Both the position numbers and the translations under genes were made by a program. The notes under the pieces were generated by a model. The model saw only the letters and a program-made list of their open reading frames with translations. It ran no database searches and was not told the origin of the DNA. Positions 1-7,864 of a stretch of 37,144 nt of DNA are shown here, piece after piece; within the stretch, counting starts at the first letter, position 1, and each line of letters starts with the position of its first letter. The DNA is from Candidatus Woesearchaeota archaeon (lineage in GTDB: Archaea; Nanobdellota; Nanobdellia; Woesearchaeales; GW2011-AR9), in assembly GCA_018670095.1 (NCBI GenBank), contig JABHRR010000062.1, forward strand, positions 1 to 37,144, in the 5' to 3' direction.

Positions 1-126
1 CGGTTCTCTACTAACAATTTCTTCACAAGTGATACCTTTATCGCTCGGTCCTTTAGATTCATAGATTAGCCCATAACCTATTAAAAGAATATCTAATCTT
101 TCTCCAGTTTTAACGTCAAATTTCAT
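1..126 (-). CDS. Partial CDS, 5' end only (MKFDVKTGERLDILLIGYGLIYESKGPSDKGITCEEIVSREP...), runs off window; unknown function
   Basis: Open frame on minus strand from ATG at 126 to window edge; CTTATAAA TATA-like element just upstream. Confidence 0.6.
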   Translation of the reverse strand, partial: MKFDVKTGERLDILLIGYGLIYESKGPSDKGITCEEIVSREP

Positions 127-206
127 TGGAGAAACGATTTCTTCAAGTGGGTTTATAAGTGTTTCGCAGAGAAAGATTTAAAACAAATCAATCAATTCTC
201 TTAACT

Positions 207-998
207 ATGAAACTAGTAGATATTCATTGTCACTTGAACCAGAAATTATTTGAGAAAGACCTAGATGAAGTTATCAAAAGAGCGAAGAAAGTTGGAGTGA
301 AAGCAATTATTGCTTCCGGAACTAATCCGCTTGCTAACAAAGAGATATTGAAGTTAGCTGAAAAAGACGAAATCATCAAAGCCAGTTTAGGATTACATCC
401 GATTGATGCTCTCGGTTTATCAGAAGGAGAAACTGGGATCTCTAAACCAGAAGGAAAAATAGATTTAGAAAAAGAGTTTGAATTTATTGAAAAGAATAAA
501 GATAACATTGTTGCCATTGGTGAAATTGGTTTAGATTACCATTGGGATAAAGAACATCATGATGAACAGAAAGAAATTTTTAGAAAAGTGTTACAATTAG
601 CTGTTAAAATTAAAAAGCCAGTAGTGATTCATACTTGGGCAGCAGAAGAAGATTGTATTAATATTCTTGAGGAAGAAATTCAGGATAAAGTTCCAGTAGT
701 GTTACATTGTTTTGGCGGCAGAAAATCATTAGCTACTAAAGCAATAGAATTAGGTTATTATTTCTCAGTTCCGCCATCAACAGTAAGAACTGGAAACTTT
801 AACACTCTTATTAAAAAAGTTCCAATTAAACAATTATTAACGGAAACAGATGCCCCTTGGCAAAGTTTGCTTAAAGGCGAGAGATGTGAACCGGCTCATG
901 TTTTAGAAACTGTAAAGAAGATCGCTGAGATTAAAGATATTTCTGTAGAAGAAGCGGCTGAACAAATTTGGAATAATTACGAGTCTGTTTTCGGTTAG
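207..998 (+). CDS. tatD: TatD family metal-dependent DNase
   Basis: DIHCHLN near start, GEIGLDYHWD, HCFGG, LLTETDAPW motifs; likely start is ATG at 207 (track start 159 adds 16 aa). Confidence 0.9.
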   Translation: MKLVDIHCHLNQKLFEKDLDEVIKRAKKVGVKAIIASGTNPLANKEILKLAEKDEIIKASLGLHPIDALGLSEGETGISKPEGKIDLEKEFEFIEKNKDNIVAIGEIGLDYHWDKEHHDEQKEIFRKVLQLAVKIKKPVVIHTWAAEEDCINILEEEIQDKVPVVLHCFGGRKSLATKAIELGYYFSVPPSTVRTGNFNTLIKKVPIKQLLTETDAPWQSLLKGERCEPAHVLETVKKIAEIKDISVEEAAEQIWNNYESVFG

Positions 999-1020
999 TT
1001 ATTAGTTAAAATTAATTATT

Positions 1021-1701
1021 CTAAAATCCTTGCATTATAGCTGAAGTAAGTAAATCAATTATTAACCATAAAACAAAGAATAATGTGGGGAACAGTAAAT
1101 ACCATAAAAATGTTTTATATTCTTTACTTTTAATAATAGAAATGATTACAAAAATATTACAACACAGATAAAACAACATTGCGGCAAGAACAGGATTCAT
1201 ACTAGGTGAAAAAATATTTATTAAATCTGCATATCCCCCGGGAGAGAAATTTTGGTTTGAAAACTCTGACAATTGTGCAGAAAGATTTTGTAATATTTTT
1301 AATGAAGTGATAATCATAATTAAAGAAAATCCAGGAGAAAATATTCCTAAAATAGCACCAAATCGTTCCGTAGCATTTAACTTTTGTTTAAGATGATAAA
1401 TAAAATAACCAATTCCTGTTCCAGATAAAATCATTAAAAAATATCCGATGATTAGGCCAGCTGATGACGAAAACAGAAGTACTATTGTTGTTAATATCAA
1501 AGATATAAGACCAAGACCAACTAATAATGTAAACGAAATTGAAAAAGGAGTTTCTTGACTTTTTTCTTTCAATGAACTAAAAGCTTCCTGAATGTCTTGA
1601 GCAGAATATTTCTGTTTTAGAAGAATTTTTGTTAAAGATTGTTCCGAATGTCCCTGAGCTTCCTCTGATTTTATCCAATTTATTAATTCTGGGTTCACCA
1701 T
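1021..1701 (-). CDS. Multi-pass membrane protein with short N-terminal helical domain, unknown function
   Basis: 226 aa, several hydrophobic segments after a soluble MVNPELINWIKSEEAQGHSEQSL N-terminus. Confidence 0.7.
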   Translation of the reverse strand: MVNPELINWIKSEEAQGHSEQSLTKILLKQKYSAQDIQEAFSSLKEKSQETPFSISFTLLVGLGLISLILTTIVLLFSSSAGLIIGYFLMILSGTGIGYFIYHLKQKLNATERFGAILGIFSPGFSLIMIITSLKILQNLSAQLSEFSNQNFSPGGYADLINIFSPSMNPVLAAMLFYLCCNIFVIISIIKSKEYKTFLWYLLFPTLFFVLWLIIDLLTSAIMQGF

Positions 1702-1757
1702 CTTTTATGAATTAGTAATACTTGTTTACTTTTAAATGTTATCCCCAGATCTACACC

Positions 1758-1852
1758 CACTGGTCAACTTGATTTGTCCAGTGCGAGAAGAGTTAATTCT
1801 TATAAATTATACAGAGAGAAGAGTTTTCTATAGCCACTGGACACACTGGTCA
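1758..1852. repeat. Nested direct/inverted short repeat array
   Basis: CACTGGTCA at 1758-1766 and 1844-1852; TGTCCAGTG at 1775-1783 is inverted CACTGGACA at 1835-1843; GAGAAGAGTT at 1785-1794 and 1816-1825. Confidence 0.7.
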
Positions 1853-1867
1853 GGTATGGGTAGAGAA

Positions 1868-1873
1868 TATAAA
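1868..1873 (+). promoter_or_regulatory. Putative archaeal TATA box (TATAAA) for the smORF at 1896
   Basis: TATAAA 28 bp upstream of ATG, compatible with a leaderless transcript. Confidence 0.45.
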
Positions 1874-1895
1874 GGGGTTGTTCTACTAGGATGTT

Positions 1896-2018
1896 ATGAA
1901 AAAAGTAAAATTGTTTAGAAAAGGAAGATTAGTTGGATTAGTACAAGAAGATTTTCATCAAGAGAAAAAGAAAGTTAATTTATTGTGGGAAAATTTAGGA
2001 ATTAACAATTTATACTAA
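1896..2018 (+). CDS. Putative 40-aa small protein (MKKVKLFRKGRLVGLVQEDFHQEKKKVNLLWENLGINNLY)
   Basis: Complete ATG-TAA ORF not in supplied track; TATA box at -28; fills the space before the convergent gene. Confidence 0.45.
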   Translation: MKKVKLFRKGRLVGLVQEDFHQEKKKVNLLWENLGINNLY

Positions 2019-2021
2019 GAA

Positions 2022-2405
2022 CTACAATAAACTAAAAGTATTAACTCGCGGAATATCTTCGTTACAGAAAGGGCAAGTTGATGGTTTCTTCCGAAAAGGA
2101 TCATATTTGAAAGAATATTTACATCCTCGACAAATGCATTCAATGTGATCAGTACCAGGAATTCTTCTGAACTGTGGTTTCTCTTTTTCTCTCATTCGCT
2201 GATGTTTCTCTAAATAATCATCTTCGATATCCCAACCAGGCGGTTTTACAGGCTTTTCTAACTTCGCTTTCTCTTTTTCCTGTTGCATCTGGGTCTTACC
2301 ACGAAAACAGTCTGGACAAACCATCATTCTCAGCTTATAATGCAACTGAAACTGTTCTGCGGGAACTTCTTTATTACAATTTCTGCATTTAGCTTTAATG
2401 ATCAT
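2022..2405 (-). CDS. Zinc-ribbon protein with three paired-Cys clusters
   Basis: CRNC...CPDC, CICRGC, CPFC knuckles in 127 aa. Confidence 0.75.
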   Translation of the reverse strand: MIIKAKCRNCNKEVPAEQFQLHYKLRMMVCPDCFRGKTQMQQEKEKAKLEKPVKPPGWDIEDDYLEKHQRMREKEKPQFRRIPGTDHIECICRGCKYSFKYDPFRKKPSTCPFCNEDIPRVNTFSLL

Positions 2406-2521
2406 TGTATTATAAGAGAAAAATTAATTGTTTTTATAGTTTTTGCTTGTTGAGAAGGTATGAAAAAAATCTAAGAAATAACAGTAAACTTTAAATAGTT
2501 TATACACCCCGTAGTAACAAC

Positions 2522-3199
2522 ATGGGGATATCACAACAACAATTAATGAAATTAACGGGACGACACTTGAATTTTAAATCAAAACCAGAAAATTTAGTTC
2601 TTGCTACAACTACAGATGATGTAAGTTTAAGAGAAACTCTTGAAGGAAAAGCAAGAAAGCCGTATGAATGGTTCCAAATTTTTGATCAAAATGATCAACC
2701 AATTGTTGTTGATGGCAAGGAAGTTGTTATGTATAGAAAAGAATGTCACGGTGATGATAGAATTAGGGGCGTTTATCATAGAGGAGCAAACGCTTTTATT
2801 GTGAGTCCAGATCATAAACTACTTGTTCCTATTCGATCATCTGATAAAGATTTATATCCTTCTATGGGAGATGTTAGTGTCTCAGAACATGTTAATGTTA
2901 GAGAAACTTACTTTGATTCTACATTGAGGGGGTTTCATGAAGAACAAGGAGTAGATATTGATTCAAGACAATTGAGATTAATAATGAAACTTCCGATGAA
3001 TGATTCTGATCAATCAGAAATGTGCGAATATTATGTCTTTGCTCACAATGGAGAGACATACAAAATATCTGATGAAACAGCTTCGCAAAGGTGGGTTAAT
3101 TTGAAATCATTAGTTGGAAAAAATATTGGAAAAGAATTAAATTTTAGACCAGACCACCTACCTGCTTTAGAAAGGTTTGTAGCAGATTATGAATTTTAA
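2522..3199 (+). CDS. Nudix hydrolase-like protein
   Basis: Nudix-box-like E-x5-E-x7-RGFHEEQGV; TTTAAATA promoter upstream. Confidence 0.75.
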   Translation: MGISQQQLMKLTGRHLNFKSKPENLVLATTTDDVSLRETLEGKARKPYEWFQIFDQNDQPIVVDGKEVVMYRKECHGDDRIRGVYHRGANAFIVSPDHKLLVPIRSSDKDLYPSMGDVSVSEHVNVRETYFDSTLRGFHEEQGVDIDSRQLRLIMKLPMNDSDQSEMCEYYVFAHNGETYKISDETASQRWVNLKSLVGKNIGKELNFRPDHLPALERFVADYEF

Positions 3200-3255
3200 T
3201 TTTTTTGCCTTTCTTTATTTTATAGCTTTTTTCTTGATTTTAATTATCAAGTATA

Positions 3256-4500
3256 TCAAACAACTTTAAGATCTTTAACTTTACTCACTTTCTCTTTGAA
3301 ATATTTATCTTTCAACAAATTCTTAACAAACTTCTCTAATTCAGGAAATTCAACTTTATCTATGGAAAAGATTCTACCATGTTTCTCAAAAGTATCTTTA
3401 TTTTTCTTCTTGAACGCTTTAACTGCATTTTCCATTTTTAATGGCGGGCCTTGTCGATCCTCAACATCAGGCAAACGTAATTGTTTAAGAATAAAATAAA
3501 ATACTGCTTTCTTTTGCTGATCCCAATCCCAACCAAACTTTTTTACTTCAAACGGAGCCAATTCTTTTTTAAGAAAATTGAAAGCTTTCAATAACCTCAT
3601 CCCAATAACATCTTCTTTACCAGACGAAGCTTCAATGGTAATAAAAACCAAGTTACGTTTTGTTTTCTTATTTAATTTAGCAAAACTAATTTCTTTCTTT
3701 TCATAAAATTCTTCAGTAGGATTATCTAAATATTTACGAGCAACTTTTTTCAAAAGCATAAATTTTTCTTGTGATAAAGCAGCAGCCGCATTTCTGGATT
3801 TGTCAACAGGATCAATAACAATGATTGCAGAATTTAGTTTAGATTTATTTAATTCAAAGAAAACATCTTTTTTGTGATAATATTTCTCAAAGTCAATAAC
3901 TTCATTTAAACGCATGTGAATAATTGCTTTTAAGAATTTATTGAACGAACCGAAATTAGCAACCAAAATTTCTAACACATAACCAGAAAATCCTGAGATA
4001 TAAGATTCTGCTCCGTACAGATCGTTTGCTCTACAGAATTGTTTAGCCAAACGAATATCATCTTTAAGTTTCTTAGTATGTTTATTCACCCATAACGCAT
4101 GCAAAGGAGAGATGTCAGTTATGTTTAGGGCTTGTTTTGATTTAGTAATTTTTATAATCGGCACAACTTCAAAATGATAGGTCTCATAAATAAACTGGAA
4201 ATAATCTCTGCTGCCATGAATAGTATTAAATTTAATTTTAGGAAAAGCTTTCTTTAACGATTGTTTTAGTAAATCTGAGAGTTCTGAGGATTGATCTTTA
4301 TATTTCTTAAAATCATACTGAACAAAAATATCAATGTCATGGTTTCCAGAAAGCCAAGTATCTTTTGCTCCAGAACCGCCCAAGATTGATTTCGCATTGC
4401 TTAGTTTAGAATCTAATTTCTTGATGAAAGTATTAATTACTTTTTTAACTTTAACTTGTTCGGCTGTACTAGGTTTGATTACTTTAAGTACTTCTTGCAT
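3256..4500 (-). CDS. cca: Archaeal class I CCA-adding tRNA nucleotidyltransferase
   Basis: GGSGAKDTWLSGNHDIDIFVQY nucleotidyltransferase motif; 414 aa archaeal architecture. Confidence 0.93.
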   Translation of the reverse strand: MQEVLKVIKPSTAEQVKVKKVINTFIKKLDSKLSNAKSILGGSGAKDTWLSGNHDIDIFVQYDFKKYKDQSSELSDLLKQSLKKAFPKIKFNTIHGSRDYFQFIYETYHFEVVPIIKITKSKQALNITDISPLHALWVNKHTKKLKDDIRLAKQFCRANDLYGAESYISGFSGYVLEILVANFGSFNKFLKAIIHMRLNEVIDFEKYYHKKDVFFELNKSKLNSAIIVIDPVDKSRNAAAALSQEKFMLLKKVARKYLDNPTEEFYEKKEISFAKLNKKTKRNLVFITIEASSGKEDVIGMRLLKAFNFLKKELAPFEVKKFGWDWDQQKKAVFYFILKQLRLPDVEDRQGPPLKMENAVKAFKKKNKDTFEKHGRIFSIDKVEFPELEKFVKNLLKDKYFKEKVSKVKDLKVV

Positions 4501-4539
4501 AGGTGTAGGAATGTTTGTGATTATATTAATGTTTTTGTT

Positions 4540-5268
4540 TCAAATCTTTTTAAATTCTTTTTCTAATAACTTTTCTTCTTTTTCCAAGAGATGTAATTCT
4601 TTAATTAAGAACTTCTTAATCTGATTCTTGAAGATTAATAGTAATAATAACAAACTAACTACAATAGTAATCAGAATCATAGTAACACTTACTTCTCCCG
4701 TAGCTAATTCTGAACCAAAATAAGTTAAAATAACCATCTGTAGAATAAAGCCAAAAGTAGAAACCCAATTGAAATCTCTTAGTTTAATTGAAGTTAAACC
4801 AGCCATAAAGCTAACTAAATCGTTTGGGAAAATTGGTGCAACTCTAGCCAGAAACAAAGCCCACCTCTTTTTCTGTTTAAAGAAAATGTGGAAATGAACC
4901 ATCTCTTTTTTACCAAACAATTTCAAAGCAAGTTCTTTACCATACTTTCTCCCTACTAAGAAAATGATCATCGAACCGAAAAAGGCACCAATTAAACTGT
5001 ATACTAAACCTAAAACTGGGCCGAAAACAAAACCAGCCACAATAGTAGTTATTTGTGATGGAATAATGGAAATAGTAGTTTGAAATGTTTGTAAAAGAAT
5101 TATCGCAATTGGAGCTAAGATTCCGAAGCTAAGAATTAAAGATTTTAATAATTCCGGGTTAGCTAAATAGTATTGGACAACTTTTGATTCTGTCATCAAA
5201 TAATAAAGTAAAATAGCTAAAATTAGGAGTAAGAAATACTTTAATTTATGAGGCCCCTTTTTCATCAT
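4540..5268 (-). CDS. TVP38/TMEM64 (DedA/VTT-like) family membrane protein
   Basis: IPSQITTIVAGFVFGPVLGLVYSLIGAFFGSMIIFLVGRKYGKE VTT-type signature. Confidence 0.85.
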   Translation of the reverse strand: MMKKGPHKLKYFLLLILAILLYYLMTESKVVQYYLANPELLKSLILSFGILAPIAIILLQTFQTTISIIPSQITTIVAGFVFGPVLGLVYSLIGAFFGSMIIFLVGRKYGKELALKLFGKKEMVHFHIFFKQKKRWALFLARVAPIFPNDLVSFMAGLTSIKLRDFNWVSTFGFILQMVILTYFGSELATGEVSVTMILITIVVSLLLLLLIFKNQIKKFLIKELHLLEKEEKLLEKEFKKI

Positions 5269-5343
5269 ACTATTAGTAAACAGCTTTTATTTATAAATTT
5301 TGTTTTAGAAAGGTTTAATTATGACTAAACATTTCTTTTACTT

Positions 5344-5772
5344 ATGAAACTTAAATTAAACTATTCAGTAAAATTTTATTGGGGAGCAATACTGATTATA
5401 GCTAGTTTTGTGTTTGGATTGATTACCAAATTTCTTTTTTTCTATCCAACCACTAATCAAAATACTAGATTATCTATGGTAGTAATTTATATTATCACTT
5501 GGCCAATGTTATTTCTGGGTGTTTATTGGATGGGTAAAGATTATGCAGAAAGTTTACAGAAATATATGCGGTACAGATATTACCACAAATATGTTAAAGT
5601 AAGAACAAAGAAAGCCTATCATGCTACTAAAGAAAGAACAAGAAAGATAAGAACTAAAACCAAAGAACGAACAACAAAAATAAGAGCTCAAGCGAAGGAA
5701 AGATCAAACACATTTAAAGCAAAAACTAAAGTAAGAACAGATCAAATTAAAAACAGATTAAAAAGAAAATAA
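5344..5772 (+). CDS. Two-TM protein with highly basic C-terminal 11-residue repeats
   Basis: Two hydrophobic helices, then KVRTKKAYHAT/KERTRKIRTKT/KERTTKIRAQA/KERSNTFKAKT/KVRTDQIKNRL. Confidence 0.75.
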   Translation: MKLKLNYSVKFYWGAILIIASFVFGLITKFLFFYPTTNQNTRLSMVVIYIITWPMLFLGVYWMGKDYAESLQKYMRYRYYHKYVKVRTKKAYHATKERTRKIRTKTKERTTKIRAQAKERSNTFKAKTKVRTDQIKNRLKRK

Positions 5773-5783
5773 AAAGAAAAAAA

Positions 5784-5993
5784 TTATTTACACATTTTAT
5801 TATGGAGCATTAAAATAATTCCTTTTAAAATTATAATTCCTCCAATAAAAACTCCCCAGGTAAACCAACTATACATTGCATTAAGTAATACTAAGATACC
5901 TAAAACAATTAACATCCCACCATAACAACCCATATGACAACTAGTAGAACAAGTTGGTACACTTTTAATTCTTTTTTTTGCTATTTGAATCAC
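5784..5993 (-). CDS. Small two-TM protein with N-terminal Cys cluster, unknown function
   Basis: 69 aa; CSTSCHMGC followed by two hydrophobic helices. Confidence 0.6.
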   Translation of the reverse strand: MIQIAKKRIKSVPTCSTSCHMGCYGGMLIVLGILVLLNAMYSWFTWGVFIGGIIILKGIILMLHNKMCK

Positions 5994-6100
5994 CTCTTTT
6001 GTTAGAATTAAAGTTTTAGGGTATTTAAATCTTACTAAAATAAATACTATTGTTGGAAGACAATAAAATATATATACTCTATATAAAAAGTGAAGCGTTC

Positions 6101-6898
6101 ATGAAAAAATTAACAGAGATTGTTGATAGTTGTAAAAAATATTGGCAATTAGGTAAGGATCGAGGAGAACTTGCCCGTAAAAAGAAAGGGCATGATGGTT
6201 ATTTCTCAAGACACATTAATAGAAAAATATCTGCGCCAATAGCGGCATTACTATATGAAGCCAATTCTAATATTAATCCAAATTCAATTACTGTAGTATC
6301 TTCAGCAATTGGAGTAGTTGGAGCAGGAGTATTAATTCTTAGCGGAGGTGATCCAGCTTATGCAATCATCGGCGCATCACTAGTTCAGACATCAAGTATT
6401 GCTGACGGAATTGATGGTGATTATTCTCGTTATTTACCAAAAGAAAAACGTAGTGATCAAGAAAGAGAATTTGGTGGTCATCTTGATACAATGTTTGACA
6501 GAGTTGTTGATAGTACTGCAATTTATGGAGCAGGAGAATATTTAGATGCGGTATTCCCCGGAAATAATTGGGCCAAACCATTGTCGTACACAATGATGTT
6601 TCTATCGCAATTATCACCTTTTTCTGGCCATCATGTTAAAGAAGTGTATAATAAATTCAAGAAAAAAGGAATTAAAAAAAGTAAAGCTATTAAGTATATG
6701 CCTGCAGCCAGGGATTACCGTATCTTTGCATTATTCTGTGGTGGTGTAGGAGAGGGAATAAGTTATTTTGTTCCAGAGATGCAAGGCATTCCGATGACGG
6801 CAGCATTAACAGTATCAACGATAACTCACTCAGTAAAAATAATTGATAGAAGTCTAATTCTTAAAAAAGATCTTTACAATATTCCAAAAAAGAAATAA
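6101..6898 (+). CDS. CDP-alcohol phosphatidyltransferase family membrane protein
   Basis: DGIDGDYSR...GGHLDTMFDRVVD matches the CDP-OH-P motif with an insertion; likely start ATG at 6101. Confidence 0.85.
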   Translation: MKKLTEIVDSCKKYWQLGKDRGELARKKKGHDGYFSRHINRKISAPIAALLYEANSNINPNSITVVSSAIGVVGAGVLILSGGDPAYAIIGASLVQTSSIADGIDGDYSRYLPKEKRSDQEREFGGHLDTMFDRVVDSTAIYGAGEYLDAVFPGNNWAKPLSYTMMFLSQLSPFSGHHVKEVYNKFKKKGIKKSKAIKYMPAARDYRIFALFCGGVGEGISYFVPEMQGIPMTAALTVSTITHSVKIIDRSLILKKDLYNIPKKK

Positions 6899-6901
6899 TT
6901 C

Positions 6902-7162
6902 TTAACGCCATTCACTATGGCCAAACTGCACTAACAAATCAAAATCTTTCACATTAGGAACATCACAAGAACCATAACAAGAACCTGCCCAAAATGTTAA
7001 TTTTACGTTAGGAAATTTTTCTTTTACTAACTCTTGAATTTCTTTTGCTTTTGGTTTTAATCCGTCTGGTAATTGTACCAAAACAGTTTCGGCTTTACTT
7101 TTAGAAATAGCAGAATTTAATTTATCCAACTCTAAATTTAAAGAAAGATCAGTCTTCGTCAT
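6902..7162 (-). CDS. dph2: Short protein corresponding to the N-terminal domain of diphthamide synthase Dph2 (fragment)
   Basis: VLVQLPDGLKPKA...FWAGSCYGSCDVPNVKDFDLLVQFGHSEWR, then stop; no further Dph2 sequence downstream. Confidence 0.75.
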   Translation of the reverse strand: MTKTDLSLNLELDKLNSAISKSKAETVLVQLPDGLKPKAKEIQELVKEKFPNVKLTFWAGSCYGSCDVPNVKDFDLLVQFGHSEWR

Positions 7163-7622
7163 CTTCTCTACGAATAACTTTAACAGCGTCCATTTTAACA
7201 GTTATTGGAATTGGTACAGCAGCTTCTAATAGTTCAACAACAATTTCTTCTTTCTGCTTATTAATTCTGATAACTTTTGCATTTTCACGTTTAAATGGTC
7301 CAGAGATAACTTCAACAATATCGTTTTTCTTAACATTCATTTCTATTTTAACTTGTTCAAGCATATGTTCAATTTCAGGATAAGGAATTTCATGAGGTAA
7401 AGTTCCACGAGCATATGGAACACCTTGTAAGGCCATATCTAAAGCATCTTTAGAAGTTGTTTCTGCAAAAACATAACCACGCATTCCATGTGGTTTAATA
7501 AGAGAAAAAACTCCTTGATCTGGATTTCTTTGTAGTTTTGAAATAAAGAAGTCTATTACTTGATCTTCTCTATTAGCTGAAGTTCTAATTGCAAATATTT
7601 TTGTTTCTGTTTCCATTTTCAA
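7149..7622 (-). CDS. spt5: Transcription elongation factor Spt5 (NusG-N plus KOW)
   Basis: NGN-like FAIRTSANREDQV..., KOW VEVISGPFKRENAKVIRI; adjacent to secE. Confidence 0.93.
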   Translation of the reverse strand: MKMETETKIFAIRTSANREDQVIDFFISKLQRNPDQGVFSLIKPHGMRGYVFAETTSKDALDMALQGVPYARGTLPHEIPYPEIEHMLEQVKIEMNVKKNDIVEVISGPFKRENAKVIRINKQKEEIVVELLEAAVPIPITVKMDAVKVIRREDDED

Positions 7623-7807
7623 AATAGTAGTTGTCTAATCAGGAAAATTACAAAACCAAGAGCGCCAATGATAGCGATACCAATCCCAGTGATTTTAACA
7701 CTAGTAGCAAATTCTTCTTTACCGGGCTTTTTAGTAATCCTCAATACCCGAACAGTTTCCTTCCAGAAACGTCTTAATTTGTTTGGTCTTACGTTTACTT
7801 CCTGCAT
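7619..7807 (-). CDS. secE: Preprotein translocase subunit SecE/Sec61 gamma
   Basis: 62 aa, RFWKETVRVLRITKKPGKEEF then single TM; overlaps spt5 start. Confidence 0.9.
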   Translation of the reverse strand: MQEVNVRPNKLRRFWKETVRVLRITKKPGKEEFATSVKITGIGIAIIGALGFVIFLIRQLLF

Positions 7808-7864
7808 TATTTAGGTTAAACTAGCCGTTTGCTTTATAAAATTTACTGTTTTTTATTAAGAATC

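Noticed and set aside
230-517. 95-aa minus ORF inside tatD
   Set aside because: Antisense to a clear conserved gene; same reasoning for 2627-2815, 4334-4624, 6366-6617, 7829-8089, 9122-9412, 9926-10222, 20660-20848 and similar ORFs.
1736-1918. 60-aa plus-strand ORF
   Set aside because: Spans the repeat array and has no plausible protein character; the overlapping 1896-2018 smORF has better promoter spacing.
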